Positions 12,484-23,279 are shown, counted from the stretch's first letter. The stretch is 64,000 nt of DNA from Stratiolaelaps scimitus (GCA_019614645.1 JABWDB010000018.1:5728501-5792500); one strand, 5' to 3'. The notes: generated by a model not told the origin, from the sequence alone. Numbers and translations: made by a program.

Positions 12484-12750
12484 CTACTCGCACAGACCCT
12501 CGCAATGACCCCTGATAGCGCTGCGGGACCACGGAAGATTAGGGGGGAGCGGGGGGGGGGGGGGGGGCGCTTGACTACCCCCCATATTGTTGGCTGGCTG
12601 GTCGCTCGCCAGCCGGTTGGCTGTCGCGAAGACGTCGTTGGCGTTTGCCATCGCCTGCTCGCTGCCGGACTGAGCGGCGCCCACTTGTGAATCGACATTA
12701 AGTTTATAGTCTAGGGTCGACTCATCCAGGCCCGATCCACTTGGCCTCAT
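12484..12750 (-). CDS. Candidate exon, hydrophilic Ala/Asn/Ser-rich with poly-Pro
   Basis: This is an ATG-to-TAG frame of 88 codons on the minus strand, open upstream only to an in-frame TAA at 12760-12762. The product is not recognised. Seen: codons in the first 60 positions are strongly G- and A-first (GAT, GAG, GAC, GTC, GCC, AAC and similar), giving an acidic, Asn/Ala/Ser/Gln-rich chain typical of disordered regions of nuclear proteins. A run of six Pro plus Leu-Pro-Pro follows, encoded by the C strand of a G17 tract on the plus strand. There is no signal peptide or membrane segment. A GGG/GTAGTC boundary just before the Pro run could be a donor site, in which case the Pro run is intronic. 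The homopolymer makes the downstream frame unreliable. The upstream sequence lacks a good polypyrimidine tract, so a spliced start is not supported. Confidence 0.25.
   Translation of the reverse strand: MRPSGSGLDESTLDYKLNVDSQVGAAQSGSEQAMANANDVFATANRLASDQPANNMGGSQAPPPPPPLPPNLPWSRSAIRGHCEGLCE
12551..12567. repeat. Poly-G tract (G17)
   Basis: An uninterrupted run of 17 G, preceded by a G6 run. It may form G-rich structures and its assembled length is uncertain. Confidence 0.95.
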
Positions 12751-12799
12751 CACCACAACTTAACTCGTAACTCGCCGATAAGGCGCACGTGGCGTCGGC

Positions 12800-14300
12800 C
12801 GCCATAGCAGACTTGGAATCGAGATAAGGACATCGCTGTCTCCTAACTCTGTTCAGCTGACGGTGCTCAATGGCAACTGCGAAAACCAGCCGATAAAGAA
12901 TACAATGTGCTTGTTTGTAGAATAGGTCGTAAAAAGCCTGTTGTCTGTGTTCTAAAACCCCATGCTTAATTTAGGCTATACAGGCTAAGTATTCCTTGGC
13001 ATCTATCGAGTCAACTTTAACTCGTTTCGAACTTGGGTCTAAGCAATCCACCCTTACAGATTACCTTGAACCCGCGCCGTCGTTAGAATGTCAAGGGGCC
13101 TAGTAACTAATATTTCATTAAAAATAACAAGAAAAAACATCGAAAAATACTGAGTTGTCTCTGGTTATCTAACAATAACATACCACAGTCTCCCCAATAT
13201 TCAGCTCAGTTACGCCTGTCTATGAGAGGGTTAACTCATATACTGGCGGCACTTTCTGCCAGATGGCTTGGTGGGTTGGGCTTAATTCCTGTCAGACGCG
13301 GAGATCCTTTGGAGTTCTTCATCATCTTTCTATATCTGAAGGTTCTTCCTAGGTACGAGTAAGGTAGAGAAAGCAAGAAAAGCTGACGTCCTGCAGGTTA
13401 AGGGCTGAGGCCTGTCAGATAGGGGAACAGTTGAGGGTCGGCTCGAATGAAAACCAAAAAAAAAACAATAATAAAACTCAGCTCTGCCGATAATCACTAT
13501 TCGCAACATGGTTTGCAATAAATTCAAGCTGATTCGAAACAGTACGTGTCCATCGAATAAATACTACTCAATAATTTGTCAGAAGGGAATGTTTCTTTCT
13601 CTCTCTCTCTCTTCTCTGTTACGTTAATTGGAGAATAACGCTTGCGACGATCGCATATACTGCATGCATGTGCCCATATCAAGTTTACCGCAGGAACAGC
13701 ATGTGTGTATATGGCACTATGATACAAGCCATTTCAGATAATGAATAATGTAGCAAGATTAATTTTCCTCCATAATAATGCCACTCTCGTTCTGCGACGA
13801 AACAAGAGATTGTGGTAAAAGCATGCCGCAAGAGCAGTGTGGCCTATCCGACTCACCCCCTCCTCGGTAGGCTTCACCGGCAAACTTTTAAAGTGGGTGG
13901 TGGGTGGTGTGGGGATGGCTCGCTTTGTGAGGGATTTCGCGCAGTAAGTTAGCCCTCTACGCAAACCCTAAAATAGAACGATACAAGGTAGAGCTATGGA
14001 AGCTTAGAGAGAATGCTTACCAAGGCAGTCGACTGCATGTATCGCTCGTCCTCTCGATGAGAGAGAGAGAGGTGGCAAGTACGCGTTTGGGGATTTCACT
14101 TGGGCAAGTTGGCTGACTTGTAGCCAGGGACCTAACTTCAGAGAATCTACATTTGGTGTAAGATTCGAAAAGATTTCGCACCATCAACAGCACAGACCGG
14201 TGGTTGTCTCACACTTTATCAGATGAGCCTGTTGATATACCATTGTGTGAGTACCGACATCGCCCCGCAACCGCTATAGGGAGAAAGAAAGAGCCACGCA
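12800..14300. other. AT-richer stretch without a gene
   Basis: Nothing clearly functional. It includes a short CT tract near 13594-13610, A-runs near 13456 and scattered short frames. A minus-strand frame at 13734-13964 (76 codons) lacks any motif. Confidence 0.55.
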
Positions 14301-14330
14301 GAACCTGTTCACAAGAACATGCCGTCAGCG

Positions 14331-14478
14331 CGGTGGCTTGGACGGCTAAGTGGTCTCTGGCTGTCGGAAGCCAGAGGGCGCAGGTTCGAGCCCCGCTGTG
14401 TGATGACATATAAGAGAGCTTAAGCATTGTAAAATTGCAGCTCCTTTAATAAACCAATAAACATTTACCATTTACCAT
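14331..14478 (+). mobile_element. tRNA-derived SINE with LINE-like tail
   Basis: The head is tRNA-like. A-box GGCTAAGTGG lies at 14344-14353 and B-box GGTTCGAGCC at 14383-14392, with 29 bases between them as in a tRNA. Between them CTGGC and GCCAG can pair as an anticodon-type stem. The sequence then leaves tRNA homology and runs through about 50 bases into an AT-rich tail with AATAAACCAATAAA and a tandem TTTACC motif ending at about 14478. The internal pol III promoter plus a LINE-like tail is the defining structure of a tRNA SINE. A homologous tail in the opposite orientation at 31254-31304 supports a dispersed family. An intact tRNA gene is unlikely, because the ends do not form an acceptor stem. 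Confidence 0.75.
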
Positions 14479-14834
14479 CGCTGCTCGAACGCCAGAAAAA
14501 GGTCACATCCATATTATACCACATACGTTCGTGTTTTGGTAACGTGACCCAAATGACAATACAATACAATGTGTGTCTGTATTGTCTTATTGAAGGAGAC
14601 CACAATTGCGGCGAATGACAGTCCGCTTCATCATGCTATAGCGACGAATCAGCTTGTGTGCTTATATGCAACACTCGTGTTGGTCTGACTCCTCCATCAC
14701 CCGCTCTGAGATACGTGCTAGACTTAGCGATTCCATCAGCGCGTGCGCCCTATACGCGTTCAATAGTACCGCAGTGTCCAAGACGATAATCGGGCTCAAT
14801 GCTGTTCACTTGAACTTATCACTCTCAACACTCG

Positions 14835-14890
14835 TTCGATGGGAGCTCGAACCAGGGTCGTCTGTTTAGCCGGCGAGCGAGTTGTTCCTT
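14835..14890 (-). mobile_element. Possible tRNA-SINE remnant (B-box)
   Basis: On the minus strand, 14841-14857 reads CCCTGGTTCGAGCTCCC, a good B-box/T-arm. No convincing A-box is found upstream, so this may be a truncated SINE head or chance. Confidence 0.3.
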
Positions 14891-14899
14891 TTCAGTGTA

Positions 14900-16720
14900 A
14901 TCGGCGGTGTTTCCATCTCAAGTTGCTCGAAAGTGGACGCATATAAATAGAAAATGGGTCGTATCTATCGGATGATGAAGAGCTCAATGGTGACGGCATT
15001 CTCTCTCTCTGTTCTCGGCCGTAGACGCAGCGACAAGCCCCAGTGAGAAACACCGCGTCGATGTCATCCCGCCGTGGGCCAATGGGAAGCGCAATAGGAA
15101 CTTGGCAAGCTGAAAGAAGCGTGGCCAAAGGGAAGCCAAAAGCTGGAGTGGGGGGTCAGGGCAGACTACCGCTACTGGTCTGACCGCTCTTGGATCGACC
15201 GGGCCATCCATCATGCTTGACAACAGAAGCGCCACGATGCGAACTACGTTCGCGAGCGCGTAACCATTTAAATCTCGTTCGCCCAACCGCCTGCTCTATC
15301 CCTCTTCGGCCTCTCTCTGTCTCTCTCTCGCTCCCTATCTCTCTCCTCTGTTCTGTCGAGGCGGCGCGCTCAATCCGCCTCCTAAATTCTATTATCTTCT
15401 ACTTCGGGAATAAGGCGGCGGTAGCGGCGGCGAGGGGTATCTGCGACGGGGATTGGATGCTGGGGTTGCTGGTTGCAGGGCCGGCGTTGTCGTCGCTGCC
15501 ATCATCGTCAGGCCAAGTTTGTCCTGCGGGCTAAGGCCGTAAGGCCGATCTCTACCCTTCCCTTTTTCCGAGCGCCCAGAGTACATCCCAGTTGCGCCCG
15601 GACTAGCCGGAGATAGATTCCCAGTTGCAAGCGTTCCCTGCACGCGCGTCCATACACCCCATTTCATCCCTCGTCTCGGAACACGTCCTCGTGGTCAAAA
15701 ACTTGCTCACAATGCTTCCACCGGTCCGTAATCGACCCCCAGCGATGGCTGGAGCTCACTTGCAACCAAGCCGTCTGCCTAAAGCCCAGTGATCCCCAAT
15801 GGTACCACCCCATCTTTTCTTCGTCCGCTAATGATACAACTCACAACAGAAGAACACAACGACGAAGACGATAAAATGCGCTAGAATCCGCTGCGGCGTC
15901 ACTACGTTCGCGTGGAGAGTAGAACGTCGACGTCGCTTACAGTAGCTCCTACCCCTTTACGCCCCTCTACCTCTCTCTCTCTCTCGCTACCTCCCGTTCG
16001 GTGTGCACTCACCATCATTCCACAACGAGAGGAGAAAATCGAGAAGGTAAAAGAAACTAAAGGGCGATAGCATGAAACTACTACGAATGACTTCGTACGC
16101 AGGCCGTTCAAGGGGGACTATGCAGGAGGCCTTTTGTTTGTGCCACAACCAGTTATAGCAGGAGGAGGGCTGGCTGTTGGAGGTGGTGACGGCGGCGGTG
16201 GAACAGGATAGCGAACGTCAGCTTGCGAGTTGGCCCTGTTCGGAGCAGGATACAGGACGAGGAAACTGCGATACTGACGAAGCCGTTTTTCCAATAGAAC
16301 ATCCTCCCATTTTATGATAGATACCAGTATAGAATAAACGTGAACTATAAAAGCTCATTTGATAGCTAATATTTATACCGAATGGAACACCGTCGATACG
16401 GTGACTTGTGCTCGATTGCCATACTTTTTCCCCACCTCATAATCGTTTCTAGTTACATATGTAGACACACAAACCGGAACGCGAATCGGAAGCGGGAGAT
16501 CCTGAATCGTATATACGCGGGATGGGACCTTCCCTCATAGGTGCTTACATGTCAGTTTGGAGGATACCTTTGAGAGTATAGTACGGCCGAGCACTGCTGC
16601 ACACGTGCTCCAGTATTTCGCCATTTCACTTTGCTAGACGCCAACACATGCACAGCAACTGGGTTATTTTAAGCCAGCTGTAGGATAGCGGCCCCTCAAC
16701 GCCGGTCGGTGTCGAAGGTG
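14900..16720. other. Gene-free stretch with CT-rich tracts
   Basis: No gene seen. CT-rich segments lie near 15001-15010, 15310-15350 and 15966-15986, and a GGC-rich patch near 15415-15435. Frames here are short and overlap on both strands. Confidence 0.55.
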
Positions 16721-16847
16721 ATGATATCCGTCTGGGGAATTCACGACCGGATATGTTCCACGTTGTTTCGAGGTCCCACCATTCTCTTTCTCTCTCTCTT
16801 ATTCGGTCTATCACTTCGACCTCTCTCTCCTCTCTCTCGGGTTTCAG

Positions 16848-17098
16848 GCCTCGGCTGACTTTCTCCGGCAGGCCTACGGCCAGCTTGTGGCACAGCTCTC
16901 GTCGGCACAGGACACGAATCTAGGCCGGCTCACACATTGGACGGGAAATTGGTCTCCACATACAACGGCTATGAACAACTGGAGGAGCCGGAAACGGATC
17001 ATGGGGTCTCGTATTGCGTTTGGTGTCAGCCACCCGAGCCACATACGGCACAGGCTGACGTATTCCTCCTTTATGTCCCGCGGATTCGAAGCGGTGTT
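16848..17098 (+). CDS. Exon-like island with two alternative frames
   Basis: A long CT-rich pyrimidine tract ends in TTTCAG at 16842-16847, a textbook 3' splice site. Directly after it, one frame (first base 16848) encodes a helical-looking stretch beginning ASADFLRQAYGQLVAQL. A second AG at 16870-16871 would begin another frame. That frame is open from 16859 to a TAA at 17099 (80 codons) and is rich in G-first codons (Asp, Glu, Gly, Val), including the stretch TYNGYEQLEEPETDHG. An AAG/GTGAAC boundary at 17103 could be a donor. The two frames differ by one base, so a one-base indel, a pseudogene or alternative acceptors could explain both. No domain was recognised. This is one of the better exon signals in the window but remains tentative. 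Confidence 0.3.
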
Positions 17099-17476
17099 TA
17101 AGGTGAACACCGCTGCTCGATACGGCTGCCACAGCCTCTGCTACTGGCCTGCAATGGGCTTGCTGCGCTGGCTGTGATCGCTGGCGTGGGTCGCGACCGT
17201 GGCGCCGGCGGTGGGGTTCTTGGTGGGTGCGGGCCACATGACGTTGTGTCGCTGTGAAAAAGCATGCCCATGTGGCAGTCTCGATGCTATGCGATGCGAC
17301 CCATGCCTCCCAGGGAAATTAGGGGCTGCTGGCTGAGCTTCGAAGTTGAGCCGCTCACACATACAGACACACACCTCGAGCATACGCTAGTTCCCGCCGG
17401 CGCCGATGCTAACGCCATCGCGATACCAGCAGCCGACATCTGACGCTTAGTTAAGGTGACATAAAAACAACATTAC

Positions 17477-17761
17477 TTATTGGATACCGTATTGCGCAGT
17501 TATTGAGCTGACGGGGAATCGCTTGCCGGGAGTGGCCGCTTGAGTTAGGGCGAAGAGATCGATTGTAATTACATGGAAATCAGAGAAAATCCCTTGTGCT
17601 ACGAGCTCTAATCCTCGTCCGTGTTCAAAGCGACCGACAGACGAGAACTGACATGAAAGTACCGGTAAGAAAAAAAAGCCCCCACAGTCGCGACAGCGTT
17701 GACCGGTTGTATCTTTCATAGCACCGGATAAATGTACTTCTACCATCATCATAATAAGCAT
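17477..17761 (-). CDS. Candidate small ORF, unknown product
   Basis: This is a complete ATG-to-TAA frame of 94 codons on the minus strand. The composition is natural for a protein (mixed hydrophobic, acidic and basic residues). A CRDCGG motif lies near residue 23-28, followed by a Phe-rich stretch. Purine-first codons predominate. No known family was recognised. The segment encoding FFFLPVLSC is also a polypyrimidine tract ending in CAG, so an acceptor site with a shorter exon is an alternative. No neighbouring feature suggests a role. Confidence 0.18.
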   Translation of the reverse strand: MLIMMMVEVHLSGAMKDTTGQRCRDCGGFFFLPVLSCQFSSVGRFEHGRGLELVAQGIFSDFHVITIDLFALTQAATPGKRFPVSSITAQYGIQ

Positions 17762-17820
17762 CGCTCGTGTTATTAGCCTTATTTCAATTCAATATTTTAG
17801 ACATCACAAGTGTACACATC

Positions 17821-17840
17821 TATATATATATATATATATA
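17821..17840. repeat. (TA)n microsatellite
   Basis: A pure TA tract of 20 bp, followed by CATATATG. Confidence 0.95.
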
Positions 17841-17874
17841 CATATATGTAACACCGGGGTGGCCATCCTGGGAT

Positions 17875-17970
17875 ATACATTTATATATGAATATAATTGA
17901 TCCAAATCTGTGGAGCCCTAAATGTTGTTTGCAGGTAGTAGTTTTTATTTGGCATACATTTATATATGAA
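17875..17970. repeat. Spaced direct repeat ATACATTTATATATGAA
   Basis: The 17-base word occurs exactly at 17875-17891 and again at 17954-17970, 79 bp apart. It is AT-rich, so its significance is moderate. It could be a short duplication flanking an insertion. Confidence 0.8.
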
Positions 17971-18050
17971 GGCACCGTAGAGGAGTAGTGTGTTAGCTTA
18001 CAGTAATTAAGAAGTGCTGGTTGAAGATCACGAATTATAGTGAAAAAAAG
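17965..18050 (+). mobile_element. Possible degenerate tRNA-SINE head
   Basis: A region reading GTAGAGGAGTAGTGTGTTAGC (about 17977-17997) resembles an A-box region. TGGTTGAAGATCACG, about 30 bases further on, resembles a decayed B-box. An A-run follows near 18042. This is weak evidence by eye only. Confidence 0.25.
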
Positions 18051-19089
18051 TCATCTTGCTAAATTGTTCCTGTTGTTCCTTCTTGCTATTAGGGCACGTG
18101 TCTATATATGTATCTCCACATGGCAATACCCCACCCCTTTTCAAATAACAAAAAAAAAGGTATGCTGAGCACATTTTTTGCTAATCTTGAAGAGACCTGC
18201 TCCGCAGCACCAGGCTCACCTGATATTATTGTCCCGCGGCAGGGTAAGGTGCTTTGCCAGGAAGTTTGCTCCCATGAAAACTCGGCCTCCCGCACGCGGC
18301 TTTAATCATCTGCATTCAATCATCCGAATTTTCGCATTTCACTATTTGTCACAGGGCTTCCCACGTTGCCTACAAGATAGCCACACCGCTCTGAGCGTGG
18401 TTCATTGTCGGTCTGCGTGCGTGTGTTTCTCTGCGCGAACCAGTAGTCAAGCAGCAATGCAGACTTGCGGGATCAATTTTTTTCCGCCACCACCGTTCTT
18501 ATTTCTTCTTCAGGGAAATAATTCCTTCATTCAAATTAAACCTGAGCCTTGAATCCCTCTCTATCCAATCACCCTCGCATGCATAGTCCCATGGACGCTA
18601 TCGCCTCGCTGTTCTTGGAGACTTGTTGGAACTCGAGGCTTGCCAAGGCACCCGGTATTGACGAGACCAGCAGATACGGCGACACCGCTGTGCATTGGAT
18701 AGAAAACGCGCTCATTGACCGAGTGCAGGGATCCGCACTCTCTCTCTCTCTCTCCCGATTTCTCCCCATAACATCGGTCTGGCTGGCTTCCTCCGGGTTC
18801 GTACCCTCGCCTGGGCCCGCCTGACCGACCTAGCTCAGGCCATATAACCCATCCGCCAGTCCCATTTTCAGCCCCATTCGCAAGCGTACGCATGTGTAAG
18901 CAGCTAGTGTGTGTGCCAGTAGCCTGCCTCGCAACCTGCAACCTGCAATCCTATTTTCCCTCTCAAAAGCTAGGGTCTATGTACATCCACGGGCACACAC
19001 ACACATCCACAGTGTTCTTCCGCTGTATGTGCTCCAAATCCCACTTTTCGTCGTTGACGCGCTTCGTACCTCCGCTCCTGTTGGAGATG

Positions 19090-19096
19090 TTGTCGT

Positions 19097-19130
<34 letters not shown>

Positions 19131-19137
19131 GTTGGCG
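19090..19137. repeat. (GTT)n trinucleotide repeat
   Basis: A near-pure GTT array of about 48 bp with a few GTC and GGC interruptions. It generates artefactual poly-Val, poly-Gln or poly-Thr frames on either strand. Confidence 0.95.
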
Positions 19138-19528
19138 GCGTTGTCGGTGTTGTTCCATAATCATAAATAAAACGCTTCATTTATCCTCACTGTCAGCTTG
19201 TTTCGCTGCGTTCGCAACGAGCAGCCCCAGCAAGAGAGGTAGGGCTTGCTGCCACCTCACGTAGCAACGCAATCCCCCCGGCCGCCAGTTGAAGTCGCGG
19301 TGTGTAGGAGTGTGCCAAAGTGGCACAAGAAGTGGCCCAGGCGGCGACAGCAGCAGTACCTGAGTCGTGGTAGCAGCATGCTTCGCGATAGCTGGACGGA
19401 CACGACGGTGGGGGAGATGGCCAAGAGACGAGGGCTGTGTGGTCCCCTCTTGCAAGCCCCGAAGAACGCCCCCAGGCCAGGAGCTTCCTAGCGGAAGGGA
19501 AATGAGGAAGCAGCCCGCGACAGCGGTG

Positions 19529-19560
19529 GTGGTGGTGGTGTCGGCGGCGGCGGCGGCGGC
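19529..19560. repeat. GGT/GGC trinucleotide repeat
   Basis: Tandem GGT followed by GGC units. Confidence 0.9.
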
Positions 19561-20653
19561 CACGACGACGAATTGCACTGTTAACATTGCGTATACTAGC
19601 TCTGGGCTGTGCTGTGCGCTAGAGCGCTGCATCACAGGGAGATACATTCACTCGGTACCTCTGCAGCTTAGATACGCTAGCTCGACTTCCTTCAGTATCT
19701 AGCCTTTTTCACTCACGCTCTATATCTCTCTCGTTCCCTTTAGTTCTCGCTCCACCCCCTCACTCTCCGATCTCGCGCCCAGTTTTCCCAGTCGTACTCT
19801 GCCTTTCTCATCTCTGCTGCCTGCTTTGTTTCACCGATGTCATCGCTGCTGCCGTCGCCGCCAAGTGACGCGAGCCAAAAACCGAGCAGTGCGCGATAGT
19901 TAGAGCGCCCTAGCCCGCCGCAGCCTCTGCCCGACTCGCAAGCAAAGCCTACTCGTGGAGACTCGGCCGACGTCGGGGGAGCATGTTTATGGAATGGGGT
20001 CGGCCGTCTTCGTATCCCCACCATCTCCCTCGCCGTTCCAAGGGATGAGCTGCAGCGGCAGCAGCAGTCTACTGGCGAGTGGACTGCCACCGTTTTCTCT
20101 CGTCCTCGCAGGTCTTCATGTGTCTGTCCTGTTCGCATGGTCTCGACCATCGTCTGCATCGTTGCCGCCGTCTCACAACGAACGAGTTGCCTTGCGGCGT
20201 TCCACAAAAAGCGTTGCTACTCGAGTCTCTCTCTTCTTGCCGGACAGGATAGAGGAAGAAACAGAGAGAGAAAGACGCTGTATAAAAAGCTGAAGAGTTT
20301 TCAATATCCTCTCCCGACTGACTGCTCGTTGTCGCGTCGCCTCTCGTTCGCCAAAGTTGTCCTTCTCGGTAATAAACAGGGAATGTCGTAAACGATTTTA
20401 GACTGAGGAGAAGCACGGTACCAGATGGGAAAAGACAGAGACACTTCTACGAAATAGTCCCATTGCCTCGCCGTCTGTCGCTATGTCATCAACAGTCGAA
20501 CCGACGAAGGTACTTCAACTGCTCCTGGGAAAAGCGAAAACGTAAGCGCAACTCCCTGGATAAAATGGTGGCGTACTTGTCTAATATACGCCATTGCCCC
20601 CGCATTGGGGAGATGTTGTCGTTTCCTCATCCAATTATAAGTCGCGCACGAGC

Positions 20654-20673
20654 GGGGCCCTATTGAGGGCCCC
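20654..20673. repeat. Perfect hairpin, 8-bp arms
   Basis: GGGGCCCT and AGGGCCCC flank a four-base ATTG loop. There is no T-run on either side, so it does not look like a bacterial terminator. Confidence 0.8.
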
Positions 20674-21029
20674 TCTGGTCACGCCGGGCGACGTCTACCT
20701 ATTTCACTTCGTACGGTGAATTGGCTTTTACACTCATTTTGATAGAGAGGGAATACGCTTATGGGTGAGGTTGACGCTGAAACGCGCTCGCAGCGCGCGT
20801 ATTGTGAATTCTCCCCACGGAGTTAAATCGGACTAGGCCAAGTTTTCGTGCCATTGTATCCGTGCCATCCAGGTGCGCTCAGGAAGGTCTAAACAGCAGG
20901 ACAGGTAGAGATGGGGGTCACGAGTAAGAGATTGTCTCACACCGCTGATGTTACCCTTGGTCTCGAACAGCGCGGAATTGTAGGTGGATACAATAACATT
21001 CAACAAAATGAACCCTAGCATTAAGTGCT

Positions 21030-21150
21030 ATACATATATATATATATACTTTATTGACAAATCGAGTAAATACCGCATCATTTCTTATGTATATGGTGGG
21101 ATTCAAACCGGTACTTTTGTATGCACGATATGGGAAAAAAAGCTATATAT
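21030..21150 (-). mobile_element. tRNA-SINE-like copy ending in a TA array
   Basis: On the minus strand 21098-21111 reads CCGGTTTGAATCCC, a good B-box. About 45 bases downstream comes GTCAATAAAGT (21048-21058), then a (TA)n run to about 21035. This order of B-box, CAATAAA tail and simple repeat matches a SINE. The A-box is not clear. Confidence 0.45.
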
Positions 21151-21159
21151 CTAGAATTT

Positions 21160-22700
21160 GAAGAAGGTATAAAAAACAAAAAATCATCTCCCTAACAACC
21201 ATATATAAATAGTAATTAAAAATTGAATAAAAAAATGAAATCTAAAATTCTCCAACGAGTACTTTTCGGCTATTTCAATTTTCGGCCGCCCTACATAACC
21301 CGCATACTGCGCAACAAAGAGGGAGAGAAACATCACGCCAGCTCTCCATCTCTCTTTTTGTGTAACACAAAAAGTTCGCTCATTTTAGGGGCTAACAAAA
21401 ATTTCGATTGAAAACTAGAATTCCCCCAAGATACGACATTGTCAATAGACAATATTCAATAGGAATTGTGCATATGTGATTAGAGATGACGCGGTCTGGT
21501 CTGGCACTCTCCGCTCGCCTCGCCCGGTTGCGTTCGGACCTTAGAAGTTATCTTCAAGGGACCTGGATACCTAGAACAATGGGCTGAAACTCTTCGCTGA
21601 AAGGTGGAGTCCTCCATTTTCCCTGGAGTAATGTTATGCTGACGTGCGCCTCGGCCACAGACACACACACACAGGGCGCACCGTCGTTCCTCTTACCTAG
21701 AATGACACAAACAGAATGATGACTACCTGTTAGCGGGCTCGTATCGTGGAAGTGGCGAGATCCCATCTGCCACGGCGAGATGGCTCGGTTCCAGAAGCAT
21801 TGAGTGGTACGCCGCTTTTCGTCGAGGGGTCTATTTCTGTCAATGCATGCAGAACAACGGATAATGAGGGGGCGATAGTCGACAGGTCAGTGGGCAGTCA
21901 GCGAAACGATAGATGCTGACGAACAGGGTGTCCGTCCCGCCTCTCCCGCGACGGCTGGCTGAATGGCAGTGATCGAACAACGAGACGAGCAGTGGAACGA
22001 GATCCGGCCAGTAGATCAGATCGGAGTATCGATAGAGTCAATCACTTGCTCGTCCGCTCACTTATCCACGCAGTCAGTAAGTCAGTCAATCAAACACTCG
22101 TGTATTATGGCTACTTCGGTACCGCACTATGCGCCACCGTCGCTCTCGATCGCTTGGTGGTGGTAGTCGGCAGCCGCCGCCACCGCCGCCGCCGGCACCG
22201 CCACCGCTGGACAAAAACGAAAGACAACCTCGTCGTAAAGAGCCTCGTGAGCGGCTGTGCTAGCCGGTTGCCGGTCGAAGCGAACCGTGCTGGTAAATGC
22301 CGGTGTGTCTGTTCAATCAAGCGAACAAAGACAGGGTTCCGTGGCACATCTGCTATACAGTGGTTGCCGCCACTGCAGCCAGCAACAGAAGCAACAGAAT
22401 CTTCTACTTCGGCTACTGTTGGGAGGTAGTAGTAGTGGTACTACATTTACTGCGTAGCCAAGGTACACAGGTGGCGGTAGCCGCTCCAGAACGAAACACA
22501 TAACCACAGTCCACTTCACGTCGCCGTTGAAATAGTCACGGTGACAACAATTCGCTCATTTCTTATTGTGCTAAAAGAGGAGCGGTGCAATTTCGTCCGC
22601 CGAGCACACTACTGCAACAACAACAACAGCGGCTCCGAGCCACTTGATCCTCCCGAGTCAATATCGCCTTCCGCACGACGCGCGGATGACGATGTTGACC
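21160..22700. other. Gene-free stretch
   Basis: No gene seen. The first 300 bp are AT-rich, followed by a (CA)n tract near 21660-21674 and CCG/CCA repeats near 22170-22206. Confidence 0.5.
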
Positions 22701-22716
22701 GCAAGGACGCTTCAAC

Positions 22717-22737
22717 ATATATATATATATATATATA
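22717..22737. repeat. (AT)n microsatellite
   Basis: A pure AT tract of 21 bp. Confidence 0.95.
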
Positions 22738-22806
22738 GGAAATGTCCGCGCGCATCTGGCCCTTGTCTGTGAATGTTTGTGGCCTCGTGTATGTGCCAGC
22801 GTATAG

Positions 22807-22826
22807 ATATATATATATATATATAT
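22807..22826. repeat. (AT)n microsatellite
   Basis: A pure AT tract of 20 bp, 70 bp from the previous array. Confidence 0.95.
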
Positions 22827-22924
22827 GCGCGAGTAGGTGTACAATCACTATCATTCCAAGCTTGGTTTTCACTCCGAAAAATTACTATGATTTTCTCAAA
22901 TTTCTCGTAGTCGCCTATATGCGG

Positions 22925-23105
22925 CGACGCTTTTCACGGGCAGGCGGTAGCTGAGATCCGACAAAGGAACAAGATGAAAATTACTGGGGCCAGCCTGCAC
23001 ACACAAGCGAGCGGGGCCATATGAACATACGCATTGTGCTTGTCAGGCCACAGCCAGCATTCGGACTCTGCTGGATAATAAAGTTATTATTATTATGATT
23101 ATTAT
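22925..23105 (+). mobile_element. Possible SINE/LINE 3' end with (ATT)n tail
   Basis: A non-repetitive body ends in GGATAATAAAG at about 23071 and then an (ATT)n-type tail to 23105. A GGCGGTAGCTGAGATCCGAC segment at the start may be a decayed pol III box. Non-LTR elements often end in such short tandem tails. The family is not recognised. Confidence 0.35.
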
Positions 23106-23243
23106 GACGGATGAACGACGAGTGATATCTCGCCGCGTGTGCGCATAATGCAAACGAGCTATCGGGGTACCTGCAGTCGGAGGGAATCGTTAGACGATTT
23201 CGTCATCGACAACTAGACCAGTTGTACAATTATTATTATAAAC

Positions 23244-23250
<7 letters not shown>

Positions 23251-23274
<24 letters not shown>
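23251..23274. repeat. (AT)n microsatellite
   Basis: A pure AT tract of 24 bp. Confidence 0.95.
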
Positions 23275-23277
<3 letters not shown>

Positions 23278-23279
23278 TT

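Larger units (their letters stand above)
18050..20990. other. Gene-poor stretch with CT, GTT and GGC repeats
   Basis: No supportable gene. A good pyrimidine tract ending in CTTCAG at about 18514 is followed by only short open frames. Also present are a CT array at 18739-18754, a (GTT)n array at 19090-19137, GGC/GGT repeats at 19529-19560 and a perfect 8-bp-arm hairpin at 20654-20673. Confidence 0.5.

Noticed and set aside
14331..14402. Functional tRNA gene
   Set aside because: The A and B boxes are good, but the ends do not pair into an acceptor stem and a SINE tail follows.
18970..19180. Poly-Gln, poly-Thr and poly-Val frames
   Set aside because: They are readings of the (GTT)n repeat in different frames.
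20654..20673. Rho-independent terminator
   Set aside because: There is no T-run after the stem and no prokaryotic gene context.
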